Positions 46,843-55,360 of a DNA stretch of 64,000 nt are shown here, piece after piece. Below the pieces are notes generated by a model. That model worked only from the letters and a program-made list of their open reading frames with translations. It did not search any database and was not told where the DNA came from. The position numbers and the translations under genes are program-made. The DNA is from CAVQSS01 sp963746605 (GTDB lineage Bacteria; Desulfobacterota; RBG-13-43-22), in assembly GCA_963746605.1 (NCBI GenBank), contig CAVVCH010000034.1:1-64000 (forward strand), in the 5' to 3' direction. Position 1 is the first letter of the stretch; the number at the start of each line of letters is the position of its first letter.

Positions 46843-47621
46843 CAGACCCTCACCCCCTTTTCTTTAAGCAGTTGCAGGATTCTTTCCGCCGCCTGCGTCG
46901 GGTCGCCGCTGATCATTTCGGCGCCGCCCGTCTCCGGCGGGAGAAAAACTTCTTCAATCAGGACCCGCGGAGCCAGGTCGTCCGGTGAAAAATTCAGATC
47001 GGCCAGGGGGATCACGGCCAGCGGTTTTTTGGTCGCCTTTTTGATCCCCATGATGGAAACATAACGGGGCTCGTTGATGCCGGTCTGCACGGTCAAAAGG
47101 GCCGGGAGGCGCAGCCTGGAACGTTCGTCCATCCCGCCTTCCAACTCGCATTGCACGATCAACTCCCCTTCTCGGGATTCGATGCCGGTGACCACCGCCG
47201 CGTGGCCCAAACCGAGAGTTTCGGCCAGCATGATCCCCACCATCCCCTGGTTGTCATCTTCCGCCTGGACGCCGCAGAGGATCAGATCGAAGGGAATATC
47301 CGCTAGGGCCCGGGCCAGTACCCGAGCCGTTCCCTGGCCGTCCAGGATTTGCTCCCCGGGGTCGATGCGCCGGGCCTGATCCGCCCCCATGGCCAGGCAC
47401 CGCCGGAGGACCTCCTCATCCTCTTCCGAACCGATGGTAACGGCCGTGACCGTTCCACCCCCCTGCTCTTTCAAGCGAACGGCCTCTTCGATGGCATAGT
47501 GGTCCCAGTCATTGATGACATAAGCCAGGGATTCCCGGTCCACTTCTTTTTTCCCGGGCTCGATTTCCAGGTCCACTTCCTGGGTGAAAGGGACCCGTTT
47601 CACGCAAACAATAATATTCAA
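46842..47621 (-). CDS. etfB: Electron transfer flavoprotein, beta subunit
   Basis: 259 residues: MNIIVCVKRVPFTQEVDLEI, YVINDWDHYAIEEAVRLKEQ, GGGTVTAVTIGSEEDEEVLR, DLILCGVQAEDDNQGMVGIM (AMP/FAD site region) and ELEGGMDERSRLRLPALLTV (recognition loop) are typical ETF-beta. NDWD where many have NPFD is the variant seen in anaerobes. No duplicate Fe-S ferredoxin domain, so no sign in EtfB itself of the bifurcating type. Lies about 110 bases after the Fe-S oxidoreductase gene and overlaps etfA. Confidence 0.95.
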   Translation of the reverse strand: MNIIVCVKRVPFTQEVDLEIEPGKKEVDRESLAYVINDWDHYAIEEAVRLKEQGGGTVTAVTIGSEEDEEVLRRCLAMGADQARRIDPGEQILDGQGTARVLARALADIPFDLILCGVQAEDDNQGMVGIMLAETLGLGHAAVVTGIESREGELIVQCELEGGMDERSRLRLPALLTVQTGINEPRYVSIMGIKKATKKPLAVIPLADLNFSPDDLAPRVLIEEVFLPPETGGAEMISGDPTQAAERILQLLKEKGVRV

Positions 47622-47730
47622 AGGTTTGCCTCCTGCCTAGACATTCATTAATAATCCATGTTAAGAAAAGCCTGGATTGAGAACGAAGGTTGAGCTTATT
47701 TAAATTATTTGACTATCAATTTCGAAGGTT

Positions 47731-49800
47731 CTACAATGTCGACACCAGCAATTCCATCAGGTCAACCACCTTCATTTCATTTTCCAGGCCCGCGGTCTTG
47801 ACCGCATCCTCCAGGTTCAACAGGCAGAAGGGACAGGCCGTCACAATCCCTCCAACCCCCGCTTCCCGGGCCATCTCCAGGCGCCTGGCAGCCGGACGCA
47901 TCGTTTCTCCTTCGATTTCGTGCCAGAGATTGACATCCCCGCCCCCGCAGCAAAAACTGCGGTCTCGGCAACGAGCCATTTCCACCCATTTCAACCCCGG
48001 CAGGCGGTTGAGGATCTCCCGGGGAGCTTCATAAATCTCATTATGCCGACCGAGGTAGCAGGGATCATGATAAGTGTAAATCATTTGTCCGTCGACTTTT
48101 TTTTTCGGCTTTAAGCGGCCGGAAACCAACAAATCCCTAAAAAACATGCTGTAATGCAACACCGGCAGGTTTCCCGGATAGTCATTCTTGAACGTATTGA
48201 AGGCATGGGGGTCGGTGGTGATCATGTGCTTGAACCGGCAGGACTGAAGGACTTCCAGGTTCTCCTCCAGCAGTAACTGAAAAAGTCCTTCTTCACCCAG
48301 GCGGCGGACCTGATGGCCCGAATCCTTCTCCCGCGCTCCCAGGATCCCGAAGTTCACCTCGGCCAGACTCAGTCCTCGGACGACGGCCTGGGCCACGGAC
48401 TGCACCCGAGGATCGTAAGAGGCATAGCTGTCCGCAAAGTAGAGGACCTCGGTCTCGTCCCCAGCTTTTAAGACCCTAACCGGAACTTCCGCGATCTCTT
48501 TGGTCCAATCGGCCCGTTTTTTAGGCGGTTTGCCGAAAGGATTGCCGGTCTTTTCCACCTGGGTCAGGATCGGATTGAAGGTCTTGGGGTTCTGGGCGGT
48601 TTCAATGAGGTGGCGTCGCATATCGATCATCTTGTCAAGGTATTCAATGCAAACCGGGCATTCTTCCTCGCAAGCCCCGCAGGTGGTGCAAGACCAGATT
48701 TCAGCGAAGCTGATCACCTCCCCGATCAGGGCTGGTTCAGGACCCTCTTCTTCCGTCCGGCCTTCCGGAATTCCGGTACCGAAATTCGACCCGCCGAGGG
48801 AAAACACCGGCACGTTCCGGTAGGCGTAGTCCCGAAGCTTGAGGGTTATCATCTTGGGAGAAAGGGGGCGTCCAACCGCCTTCGCCGGACACTGGTCCGA
48901 GCAGCGTCCGCATTCGGTGCAGGTGAATAGATCCAGAAGGTGCTTCCAGGTAAAATCCTCCAGCCGACCGACGCCCAGACTTTCCAGTTCCTCCAGATTC
49001 GCGACCCCCCAGCGAGCCGGTTTCAGGGAACCCTTTTTAAGCTTGCGGAGATAGATATTGGGCAGGGCAGTAAGAATATGAAAGTGTTTTGCCAGGGGAA
49101 GAAAATTTAGAAAGATGAAAAAAGTCAGATAATGGGCCCAATAAGCGACCCGGAAAACGTTCCTGAGGTCGTCTTCGCCCAGGCCGGACAAAGCCGAGGC
49201 GGCCAGACCAGCCGCCGGGAGCCGGTTAGAAACTTGATTGGTTAAAAGGAGTTCGCCCCCCTCAACCATCATGTCCGTGAGCATCAGGAAACCGATCAGG
49301 GAAAGAACCAGATAGGCCTCCCAGCCATGTTCCCGGCCGCTTTCCCTTTTATACCGATCCGGCCTGACCAGTGCTCGCCGGAGGATGGCCCAGATACAGG
49401 CGCCCAGGACGGCCAGTTCAAACAGATCTTTCAGGCTGCCGTAGAAAGACCCAAACCCGCCTTTCAAAAAAGGCAAAACGGTTCCGCCCCCCAGACCCTG
49501 AACGATCAGATCCAGCGAACGGAGCCCGAGGACCACAAATCCCCAAAAAATCAGAAAGTGGATCAGGCCGGCCCAAAAATAACGGGGCTGTTTTTTTTGG
49601 AGAATCCCGTAGACCAGCAATCCCCGAAGCCGTTCCTTCCAGTCGCCCCAGCGGGGGTCCGGCTGTCCGGAACGGAGAAGCAGGATGCGCCGGAACATTG
49701 AAAAAGAGAACAGACTTAAGGCCAGGATCAGCAAGATCCAGGCGATCAGGCTGCCGGGGATGTTCAGGTAGCGTTCCGCGGCCGGATGGAGAACGATCAT
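47731..49800 (-). CDS. Membrane-bound Fe-S oxidoreductase, ETF:(mena)quinone oxidoreductase type
   Basis: 689 residues. N-terminal half: NarI-like membrane domain with five or six helices (LIAWILLILALSLFSFSMFR, YFWAGLIHFLIFWGFVVLGL, LFELAVLGACIWAILRRALV, YLVLSLIGFLMLTDMMVEGG, VAYWAHYLTFFIFLNFLPLA) with His pairs that may hold haem b. Then two 4Fe-4S sites, CTECGRCSDQCPAKAVGRPL and CTTCGACEEECPVCIEYLDK, and two Cys-rich CCG domains of the HdrD type (YHDPCYLGRHNEIYEAPREI, RSFCCGGGDVNLWHEIEGET). This build is known from the membrane protein that connects ETF to menaquinone in anaerobic fatty- and aromatic-acid oxidisers. Its place ahead of etfBA and acd supports that role. Confidence 0.88.
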   Translation of the reverse strand: MIVLHPAAERYLNIPGSLIAWILLILALSLFSFSMFRRILLLRSGQPDPRWGDWKERLRGLLVYGILQKKQPRYFWAGLIHFLIFWGFVVLGLRSLDLIVQGLGGGTVLPFLKGGFGSFYGSLKDLFELAVLGACIWAILRRALVRPDRYKRESGREHGWEAYLVLSLIGFLMLTDMMVEGGELLLTNQVSNRLPAAGLAASALSGLGEDDLRNVFRVAYWAHYLTFFIFLNFLPLAKHFHILTALPNIYLRKLKKGSLKPARWGVANLEELESLGVGRLEDFTWKHLLDLFTCTECGRCSDQCPAKAVGRPLSPKMITLKLRDYAYRNVPVFSLGGSNFGTGIPEGRTEEEGPEPALIGEVISFAEIWSCTTCGACEEECPVCIEYLDKMIDMRRHLIETAQNPKTFNPILTQVEKTGNPFGKPPKKRADWTKEIAEVPVRVLKAGDETEVLYFADSYASYDPRVQSVAQAVVRGLSLAEVNFGILGAREKDSGHQVRRLGEEGLFQLLLEENLEVLQSCRFKHMITTDPHAFNTFKNDYPGNLPVLHYSMFFRDLLVSGRLKPKKKVDGQMIYTYHDPCYLGRHNEIYEAPREILNRLPGLKWVEMARCRDRSFCCGGGDVNLWHEIEGETMRPAARRLEMAREAGVGGIVTACPFCLLNLEDAVKTAGLENEMKVVDLMELLVSTL

Positions 49801-50208
49801 AGGCTTAATACCAAAATGAATGACGTTACTGGTTTCAAGTTGCTGGTTGCTGGTTTAAAAGCCTCGGCAGTGCCCTCGTCCTGCCGTTAACAATTGACAA
49901 TTTACAATTGCTTATTGATTATTAAATGATTTGCCTTTTCGTTAGAGCCGGTTTTAACCCGGGCCTACGAAATTCCCTGCCGGATCAATTGTCTTCATGC
50001 TTCGGGGTGCCCCCCTGGGCCTGGGGGTTTAATACCATACCTACGAGATTCATTCAACGCCCTTCAAACGACGGAGCGGGGAAAAGAGTTGATCTCTCAC
50101 CCGAGGATATGGCAGAATACCCGTAATCTTTTCCAGAAGGTACGAACACGGCCCTGGGTGGCTTTTCCCAGGCCGACTCTCCCCCGAAGAAAAACCAAGG
50201 AAATGATC
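49801..50208. other. Divergent intergenic region
   Basis: 408 bases between the Fe-S oxidoreductase gene (leftward) and a PAS kinase-like gene (rightward). Contains short palindromes such as CAATTGACAATTTACAATTG near 49,891-49,910 and a C/G-rich inverted stretch CCCCCCTGGGCCTGGGGG near 50,011-50,028. Promoters for both genes must lie here; I do not see a clear pair of boxes. Confidence 0.4.
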
Positions 50209-51297
50209 ATGGATCGGAACATTACGGCAATTCCCCAGCCCTGGCAAAGCATTTTTGACGCCCTCCCTGAAGCAGTTTGCCTGCTGGACCTGGAAGGCCG
50301 GATAATGAATTACAACCGGGCCATGCTGGAACTACTGAATAAACCGGCGGATCAAATATTGGGATTTTCCTGCTGCCAACTGGTTCATGGCAACCCGGAG
50401 CCCATTCCCGGTTGCCCGGTCAGCCGAATGCGACGCAGCCTGCGGAAGGAATCCCTGGTTTTGTCTTTGAACGGCCGCACCTACCATCTCAGCGCCGATC
50501 CCTTTTTCGACGAATTCGGACGTTTGATCGGAACCGTCCACATCCTCTCGGAAATACCTGGAGGACAAAAGACTGAAGACGAATTCAATAGTCCCTCTCG
50601 GGCGCAGGAAGGGCAATCCGGGGAGCTGCGGATCAGCCGGGATCGGCTCCGCCTTTTTTCACGGTATTCAATGGAAGCCCAGGAAGCGGAAAGACGGCAG
50701 ACTGTTCGGAAATTGCAGGATGAACTTCATCAACCCCTCTGCACCGTCAAAATCAATCTCCAAACCGCCTTGAACCTCCCCAACCCTGTCGACCGGTCGA
50801 TCCCGCTGAATGAAAGTGTTCAGATCATTGACCGGGTCTCCCTTCAGCTTAACCGGCTATCAATGGAATTACGCCCCCCCCTGCTGGACGAACTGGGATT
50901 GATTCCTGCCCTCCGCCGGTATCTCGATTATGAGGCCCAACGCACCGGAATCCTGACGCAGTTTTCAGCCGAAACGCCGCCGGTTCGTTTTGCCCCGGAA
51001 GTGGAAACCGCCTGTTTCCGGCTGGTCCAAGAAGTCCTGCGCCACACCCCGGCCGCCCAGATCACCGTCAGGCTCGACGTGGAGGAAGATACCCTTCAGC
51101 TCTTCATTTCAGAACAGGGGAGCCTGACGAGGAACCAACCCCTCGGCGGTTCCGACGAAGCCCAGGAGAGGATGCGGACAGGGCTGGAAGAACGAATCCG
51201 ACTGGTGAAGGGACGAATGGATCTGTCCTCGCTGCCCGACGGGGGGACCGAAATCCTTTTTCGAATCCCCTTACGCCACCCATCCAAAGCTGACTAA
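50209..51297 (+). CDS. PAS histidine-kinase-like protein with altered phospho-acceptor and ATP site
   Basis: 362 residues from ATG at 50209 (AAGGA seven bases upstream). PAS at about 10-115 (WQSIFDALPEAVCLLDLEGR, MLELLNKPADQILGFSCCQL, HGNPEPIPGCPVS with a Cys pattern). A NarX/DegS-type HisKA_3 helix follows, but the RELHDxxxQ box reads RKLQDELHQPLCTVKI: the phospho-acceptor is Gln170. In the ATPase part the N box is degraded (CFRLVQEVLRHTPAAQITVR), DNG is replaced by SEQGSL, while the end RTGLEERIRLVKGRMDLSSL and PDGGTEILFRIPL is kept. It is probably a sensor that regulates without autophosphorylation, or an evolving pseudokinase. Confidence 0.75.
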   Translation: MDRNITAIPQPWQSIFDALPEAVCLLDLEGRIMNYNRAMLELLNKPADQILGFSCCQLVHGNPEPIPGCPVSRMRRSLRKESLVLSLNGRTYHLSADPFFDEFGRLIGTVHILSEIPGGQKTEDEFNSPSRAQEGQSGELRISRDRLRLFSRYSMEAQEAERRQTVRKLQDELHQPLCTVKINLQTALNLPNPVDRSIPLNESVQIIDRVSLQLNRLSMELRPPLLDELGLIPALRRYLDYEAQRTGILTQFSAETPPVRFAPEVETACFRLVQEVLRHTPAAQITVRLDVEEDTLQLFISEQGSLTRNQPLGGSDEAQERMRTGLEERIRLVKGRMDLSSLPDGGTEILFRIPLRHPSKAD

Positions 51298-51442
51298 GGA
51301 TCTGTAAACAAATAACCTTGAGACAAAGCGACACTACACCCGTTCGCCTTGAGCTACGAGCCTGTCGAGCAGTCGAAGGGTGAACGATACGGCCATGCTT
51401 CGACAGGCTCAGCATGAACGGAGATACCGCGGCATTGTACAG
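51297..51442 (-). repeat. Dispersed ~140-bp intergenic repeat, copy 2
   Basis: Reverse complement of the element at 35045-35173: CTGTACAATGCCGC, TATCTCCGTTCATGCTGAG, CCTGTCGAAGCATGGCCGT, ATCGTTCACCCTTCGAC, AAGGTTATTTGTTTACAGAT. Lies directly after the PAS kinase-like gene stop. Contains an internal palindrome. About ten bases longer than copy 1. Confidence 0.7.
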
Positions 51443-51546
51443 GTAATTTCTCGTCATCCCCGAATGTCGGATCCTTTGACGAATGTCTTTGGGGTCTTTG
51501 ATTATTTGGATTCCAGAGCTGTTTCGGACTCAGGAGTTTAAGGATT

Positions 51547-52560
51547 TTAAATCCTAAGATGTACATCACCGGTCAGGAAGCGCTTTTTCTCCCCACTATC
51601 CAAGATGACCATCAAGGCCCCCTGCGGATCAATTCCCTGGGCGATCCCACTCCAGGTTTCCTTTCCGTTCAGCACCTTTACCCTACGGTTTTTGATTAAT
51701 GAATAGTGCTCCCAGGCCTGTTTAATAAAGTGGTATCCCTCCCTTTGCGCCTGCTGGTAAAACTGTTCCATTCCCGAAAGAAACGAGACCATTATCGCCA
51801 ACCGGGAGGCCCGAATCCCGGTTTCTCGGAGGATGCTGGTAGCCGGTTGGGCATCCTCCGGCAAGGCCGAGGGGGACCAATTCACGTTTAGGCCTACCCC
51901 GATGATAACATAGTTCAAACGATCCGACTCCGCTGCGAATTCGGCCAATATCCCAGCCAGTTTTTTTTCCCGGCAATAGAGGTCATTGGGCCATTTTATC
52001 TTCAATTCCAGGTTGGTTTCCTCCTGAATAGACCGGCAGAGGGCTACGGAGACCAAAAGGATCAGGTTGAAGGTTTGCTGCGGGGGCAAGGTCGGACGCA
52101 GGATGAGTGAAAATAACAGGTTTTGTCCGGCCGGTGATTCCCAGGGCCGGGACATCCGTCCCTTGCCCCGGGTCTGATATTCTGCGACCACCAGCGTGCC
52201 TTCCGGGGCTCCCTGTTCAGCCAATTCCCGGGCTTTGGTGTTGGTGGATTCGATTTGGGAGAAATGATAAATGGTCCGTCCGAGGGATTTGGTTTTCAAC
52301 CGGGCTTGGATCAGCACTGGAAGCAATAGGTCCGGGACCTGAGTTAGCCGGTACCCTTTTCCTGTTCGGGCTTCAACGGTAAACCCGATCTCTTTCAGAA
52401 GACGGATATGCTTCCAGACCGCTGTCCGGGAAACGCCCAGCAGACCGGCCAAGTCTTCCCCGGAGACGGGTTCTCTCGTAAGCAGGGTGGCGACAATCTG
52501 CCGGGCCAGATCGGGAAGGGGCGGAAGGGCGGAAGCCGAGGCCTGGCCTGAAGGTCTCAC
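51547..52560 (-). CDS. birA: Bifunctional biotin--[acetyl-CoA-carboxylase] ligase and repressor
   Basis: 337 residues. N-terminal winged helix (LLGVSRTAVWKHIRLLKEIG, TVEARTGKGYRL), then the ligase: IYHFSQIESTNTKARELAEQ, VVAEYQTRGKGRMSRPWESP (biotinyl-AMP loop), LLFSLILRPTLPPQQTFNLI, LKIKWPNDLYCREKKLAGIL, YVIIGVGLNVNW and a C-terminal SH3-like domain. It activates biotin and attaches it to carrier proteins, and with the HTH can repress biotin genes. GTG start overlaps the thiC stop (GTGA), an unusual coupling of thiamin and biotin genes. Confidence 0.93.
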   Translation of the reverse strand: MRPSGQASASALPPLPDLARQIVATLLTREPVSGEDLAGLLGVSRTAVWKHIRLLKEIGFTVEARTGKGYRLTQVPDLLLPVLIQARLKTKSLGRTIYHFSQIESTNTKARELAEQGAPEGTLVVAEYQTRGKGRMSRPWESPAGQNLLFSLILRPTLPPQQTFNLILLVSVALCRSIQEETNLELKIKWPNDLYCREKKLAGILAEFAAESDRLNYVIIGVGLNVNWSPSALPEDAQPATSILRETGIRASRLAIMVSFLSGMEQFYQQAQREGYHFIKQAWEHYSLIKNRRVKVLNGKETWSGIAQGIDPQGALMVILDSGEKKRFLTGDVHLRI

Positions 52561-53843
52561 GGTCGTTTCAAATAATCACGGACCAGCTTGATGGCGCAAA
52601 ACTCGCCGCACATGGTGCAGACTTCGGATTCTTGAGGCGGATTTTCCTGGCGATATTTCCTGGCCTTCACCGGGTCCAAACATAACTCCATCTGTCTTTC
52701 CCAGTTCAGGGCCTTGCGGGCCAAGGCCATCTGCCGATCCCGTTCCCAGGACCGGGGATTCCCCCGGGCCAGGTCGGCCGCATGGGCCGCGATGCGGGCG
52801 GCAATAATCCCTTCCCGCACATCTTCCGGGTCGGGGAGTTTTAAATGCTCCGAAGGAGTAACATAACACAAGAAATCAGCGCCGGCCATTCCGGCCAGGG
52901 CTCCGCCGATGGCGCTGGCGATGTGGTCGTGCCCGGCGGCGATATCGGTTACCAGCGGTCCGAGGACATAAAACGGAGCCCCCTGGCATAACCGCTTTTG
53001 AAGCAGGATGTTGGTTTCCACCTGGTTCAAGGGCACATGCCCCGGGCCCTCGATCATGACCTGGACCCCGGCCTCCAGGGCCTGTTTTCGCAATTCCCCT
53101 AAAAGGATCAGCTCTTCCACCTGAGCTCGGTCGGTGGCATCGGCCAAACAGCCGGGGCGCAGGGCATCGCCCAGGCTCAAGGTTAAATCGTACTTCCGGG
53201 CGATTTCCAACAGCCGGGGATATTGTTCGTAGAGGGGATTTTCCCGGCCGTGATAGACCATCCAGGTGGTCAAAAAGGCGCCGCCCCGGCTGACGATATC
53301 CGTGATCCGTCCCTGCCTTTTCAAACGCTCCAGAGAACTCAACGTCATTCCACAATGGACGGTGACGAAATCCACGCCTTCCCGGGCCTGGTCTTCGATT
53401 ACTTCAAAAATCTTATCCGCGGTTAAGTGAATAATTCCACCCTGGGTACTTACCGTTTCCACCACGGCCTGGTAAACGGGCACCGTCCCGACCGGCAGGG
53501 GAGAGTGCTGGAGAATGGCCCGGAGAATAGCCTTCAGGTCCCCGCCGGTGCTCAGGTCCATGACCGTATCGGCCTGGGCCTCTACACAAATCCTCAACTT
53601 GGTCAACTCTTCTTCCAGGTCAATATGATCCGAAGAGGTCCCGATGTTGGCGTTGACTTTGATCGTCAGCCCCTGCCCGATACCCACGGGCCGGTTTTTT
53701 TTCTTCAAGGTATTGGCCGGCAGGACAATGGTCCCCTGGGCCAATCCTTCCATCAATTGTTCAGGGGCCACCCCTTCCCGGGCGACAACGGCCTTCATCT
53801 CCGCGGTAAGGTCCCCACGGCGAGCTGATTCCAACTGAGTCAT
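52557..53843 (-). CDS. thiC: Phosphomethylpyrimidine synthase
   Basis: 428 residues, the short anaerobe-type ThiC without the plant/proteobacterial N-terminal extension. Radical SAM enzyme converting aminoimidazole ribotide to HMP-P. Motifs: IKVNANIGTSSDHIDLEEEL, TVMDLSTGGDLKAILRAILQ, PLPVGTVPVYQAVVETVSTQ, VDFVTVHCGMTLSSLERLKR, EGPGHVPLNQVETNILLQKR, YVLGPLVTDIAAGHDHIASA, and the C-terminal cluster site SEVCTMCGEFCAIKLVRDYL. Start 25 bases after thiDN stop. Its product is the substrate of the ThiD domain encoded upstream. Confidence 0.96.
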   Translation of the reverse strand: MTQLESARRGDLTAEMKAVVAREGVAPEQLMEGLAQGTIVLPANTLKKKNRPVGIGQGLTIKVNANIGTSSDHIDLEEELTKLRICVEAQADTVMDLSTGGDLKAILRAILQHSPLPVGTVPVYQAVVETVSTQGGIIHLTADKIFEVIEDQAREGVDFVTVHCGMTLSSLERLKRQGRITDIVSRGGAFLTTWMVYHGRENPLYEQYPRLLEIARKYDLTLSLGDALRPGCLADATDRAQVEELILLGELRKQALEAGVQVMIEGPGHVPLNQVETNILLQKRLCQGAPFYVLGPLVTDIAAGHDHIASAIGGALAGMAGADFLCYVTPSEHLKLPDPEDVREGIIAARIAAHAADLARGNPRSWERDRQMALARKALNWERQMELCLDPVKARKYRQENPPQESEVCTMCGEFCAIKLVRDYLKRP

Positions 53844-53868
53844 AACAGCGTACCTCGTGATAAAATCA

Positions 53869-55215
53869 TCACAGATTGATTAGCTTCTTTTTGATGAAAA
53901 TAATCTTGTCGACTACCTCATCCGGGTCCTTTCCCAGGACGCGGATCATGGGCTCCTTGCCGAGGTCTCCCCGGTCAAAGATGAAATCCGGGACAAAGCC
54001 CTTTTCTTCCAGGACCCGGCCCACGCCCCAGGACAGGGAGGAACCCTCCCGCCTTTTCAGTTCCCGCGGTTCCTGCTGGCGGTCAAACCCGCTCACCCGG
54101 AGCCCCGATTGCCGAATGGTTTTAAGGATCTTTTCCGAGAAACGAATGTTCATGGCCGCGCGGTATTCCGGGTCATGACCGACCACCGTTAGGATGATGC
54201 GGGCCACGTGGCGGGAGGCCCCGAACTCCGGGGATCCCAGCACGGCCAGCGAGTCCTTAAAACGGCAGATCCGTCCCGGAAAGGCGGCTACCTCATCAAT
54301 CGTCCTGGAAAAAGGCAAGGCGAACCCGAAATTGGATTGCACCTCGGGAATCAAATCTCCCAACCGGGCGGTCTTCAACCGTTCCAGCCCCTGGCTCAAG
54401 GCCTTCAGAACCGGATAGCGAGCCAAGTCCGCCTCAATCCAGGAATAGGGATTGGTGGGCCCTTCACCACGGCCCAGGGGCTCTCCCCCCAGGATCGCCC
54501 TGTGAATAAACTGTTTTCCTCTCTCTATGGCTTCCAGCAAAGGGAGCCCCTGTGCCCAGAAGGTGGCGATGGCCGTCGAATAGGAACATCCGGTCCCATG
54601 GGTATGGGGCGAATTCACCCGGGGGGTCTTGAATTCCTGGAAAGAGACCCCGTCATAAAATAAATCAAGGGCCGGCCCTTTCAAGTGCCCGCCCTTGATC
54701 AAAACAGCGCCCCTGGTCAACATCTTGAGTCGTTTGGCTGCCTCACGCATCTTGGGGGCCGTTCGAACGGGAAAACCGACCAGCCGTGAAGCTTCTAGCA
54801 GATTGGGAGTCACCAACCCGGCCCGGGGCAGCAGATCCCCAATCAGACTTCGATCGGCCTTGGGTTCCAACAGGGAATGGCCGCTCTGAGAAACCATAAC
54901 CGGATCCACCACTACCTTTTGGAGACGATAGGACCTTAATTCCCGAGATACCAGACGGATGGTTTCCGCCTGAGCCAGCATGCCGGTTTTGACCGAATCC
55001 GCTCCGATATCGGACAGGACCGAATCCATTTGTTCCCGGACAAAGGTTGCCGGAACGGGAAACACCCCCTGGACCCCCACGGTGTTTTGGGCCGTTAGGG
55101 CGGTGATTGCCGAAGCGCCGTATCCGCCCAATAGGGCAATCACTTTTAAATCAGCCTGGATTCCGGCCCCGCCGCCGGAATCGGACCCGGCGACCGTTAA
55201 AATGCGAGCTTTAAT
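53869..55215 (-). CDS. thiDN: Fused hydroxymethylpyrimidine (phosphate) kinase and thiamine-phosphate synthase, ThiD-ThiN
   Basis: ThiD domain: ILTVAGSDSGGGAGIQADLK (substrate loop), YGASAITALTAQNTVGVQGV, VVVDPVMVSQSGHSLLEPKA, VTPNLLEASRLVGFPV, LIKGGHLKGPALDLFYDGVS, SPHTHGTGCSYSTAIATFWA with the anion-hole GTGCS. From about residue 285 a ThiN domain: GDLIPEVQSNFGFALPFSRT, SLAVLGSPEFGASRHVARII, AAMNIRFSEKILKTIRQSGL, PDFIFDRGDLGKEPMIRVLG. ThiN replaces ThiE in some archaea and anaerobes. The first GTG (55143) would delete the essential N-terminal loop, so I extend to an ATT at 55215, four bases after GGGAGGGG; no ATG, GTG or TTG exists in frame upstream. Confidence 0.9.
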   Translation of the reverse strand: MKARILTVAGSDSGGGAGIQADLKVIALLGGYGASAITALTAQNTVGVQGVFPVPATFVREQMDSVLSDIGADSVKTGMLAQAETIRLVSRELRSYRLQKVVVDPVMVSQSGHSLLEPKADRSLIGDLLPRAGLVTPNLLEASRLVGFPVRTAPKMREAAKRLKMLTRGAVLIKGGHLKGPALDLFYDGVSFQEFKTPRVNSPHTHGTGCSYSTAIATFWAQGLPLLEAIERGKQFIHRAILGGEPLGRGEGPTNPYSWIEADLARYPVLKALSQGLERLKTARLGDLIPEVQSNFGFALPFSRTIDEVAAFPGRICRFKDSLAVLGSPEFGASRHVARIILTVVGHDPEYRAAMNIRFSEKILKTIRQSGLRVSGFDRQQEPRELKRREGSSLSWGVGRVLEEKGFVPDFIFDRGDLGKEPMIRVLGKDPDEVVDKIIFIKKKLINL

Positions 55216-55227
55216 AGGACCCCTCCC

Positions 55228-55260
55228 AAAAAAGACAGGCCACCCCCAAAGGGATGGCCT
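55228..55260 (-). terminator. Intrinsic terminator immediately before thiDN
   Basis: On the minus strand AGGCCATCCC-TTT-GGGGGTGGCCT followed by GTCTTTTTT. It stands after the small basic protein gene and its T run ends at the ribosome binding site of thiDN, so it either terminates the small gene or acts as an attenuator for the thi operon. Confidence 0.75.
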
Positions 55261-55360
55261 GAATCGGCAAGCAGAAAATCATAGAAAATCAATCCACTGG
55301 ATGCATCCGGATCATGGGTTCCAGGCTGTAATAATAACAATCCCGACGGGGATCCTCGGC

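Noticed and set aside
46842..47621. Electron-bifurcating ETF (FixAB-like) reading of etfBA
   Set aside because: Neither FixCX nor a fused ferredoxin domain is present; the HdrD-type membrane oxidoreductase and acyl-CoA dehydrogenase favour the quinone-linked role, though bifurcation is not formally excluded.
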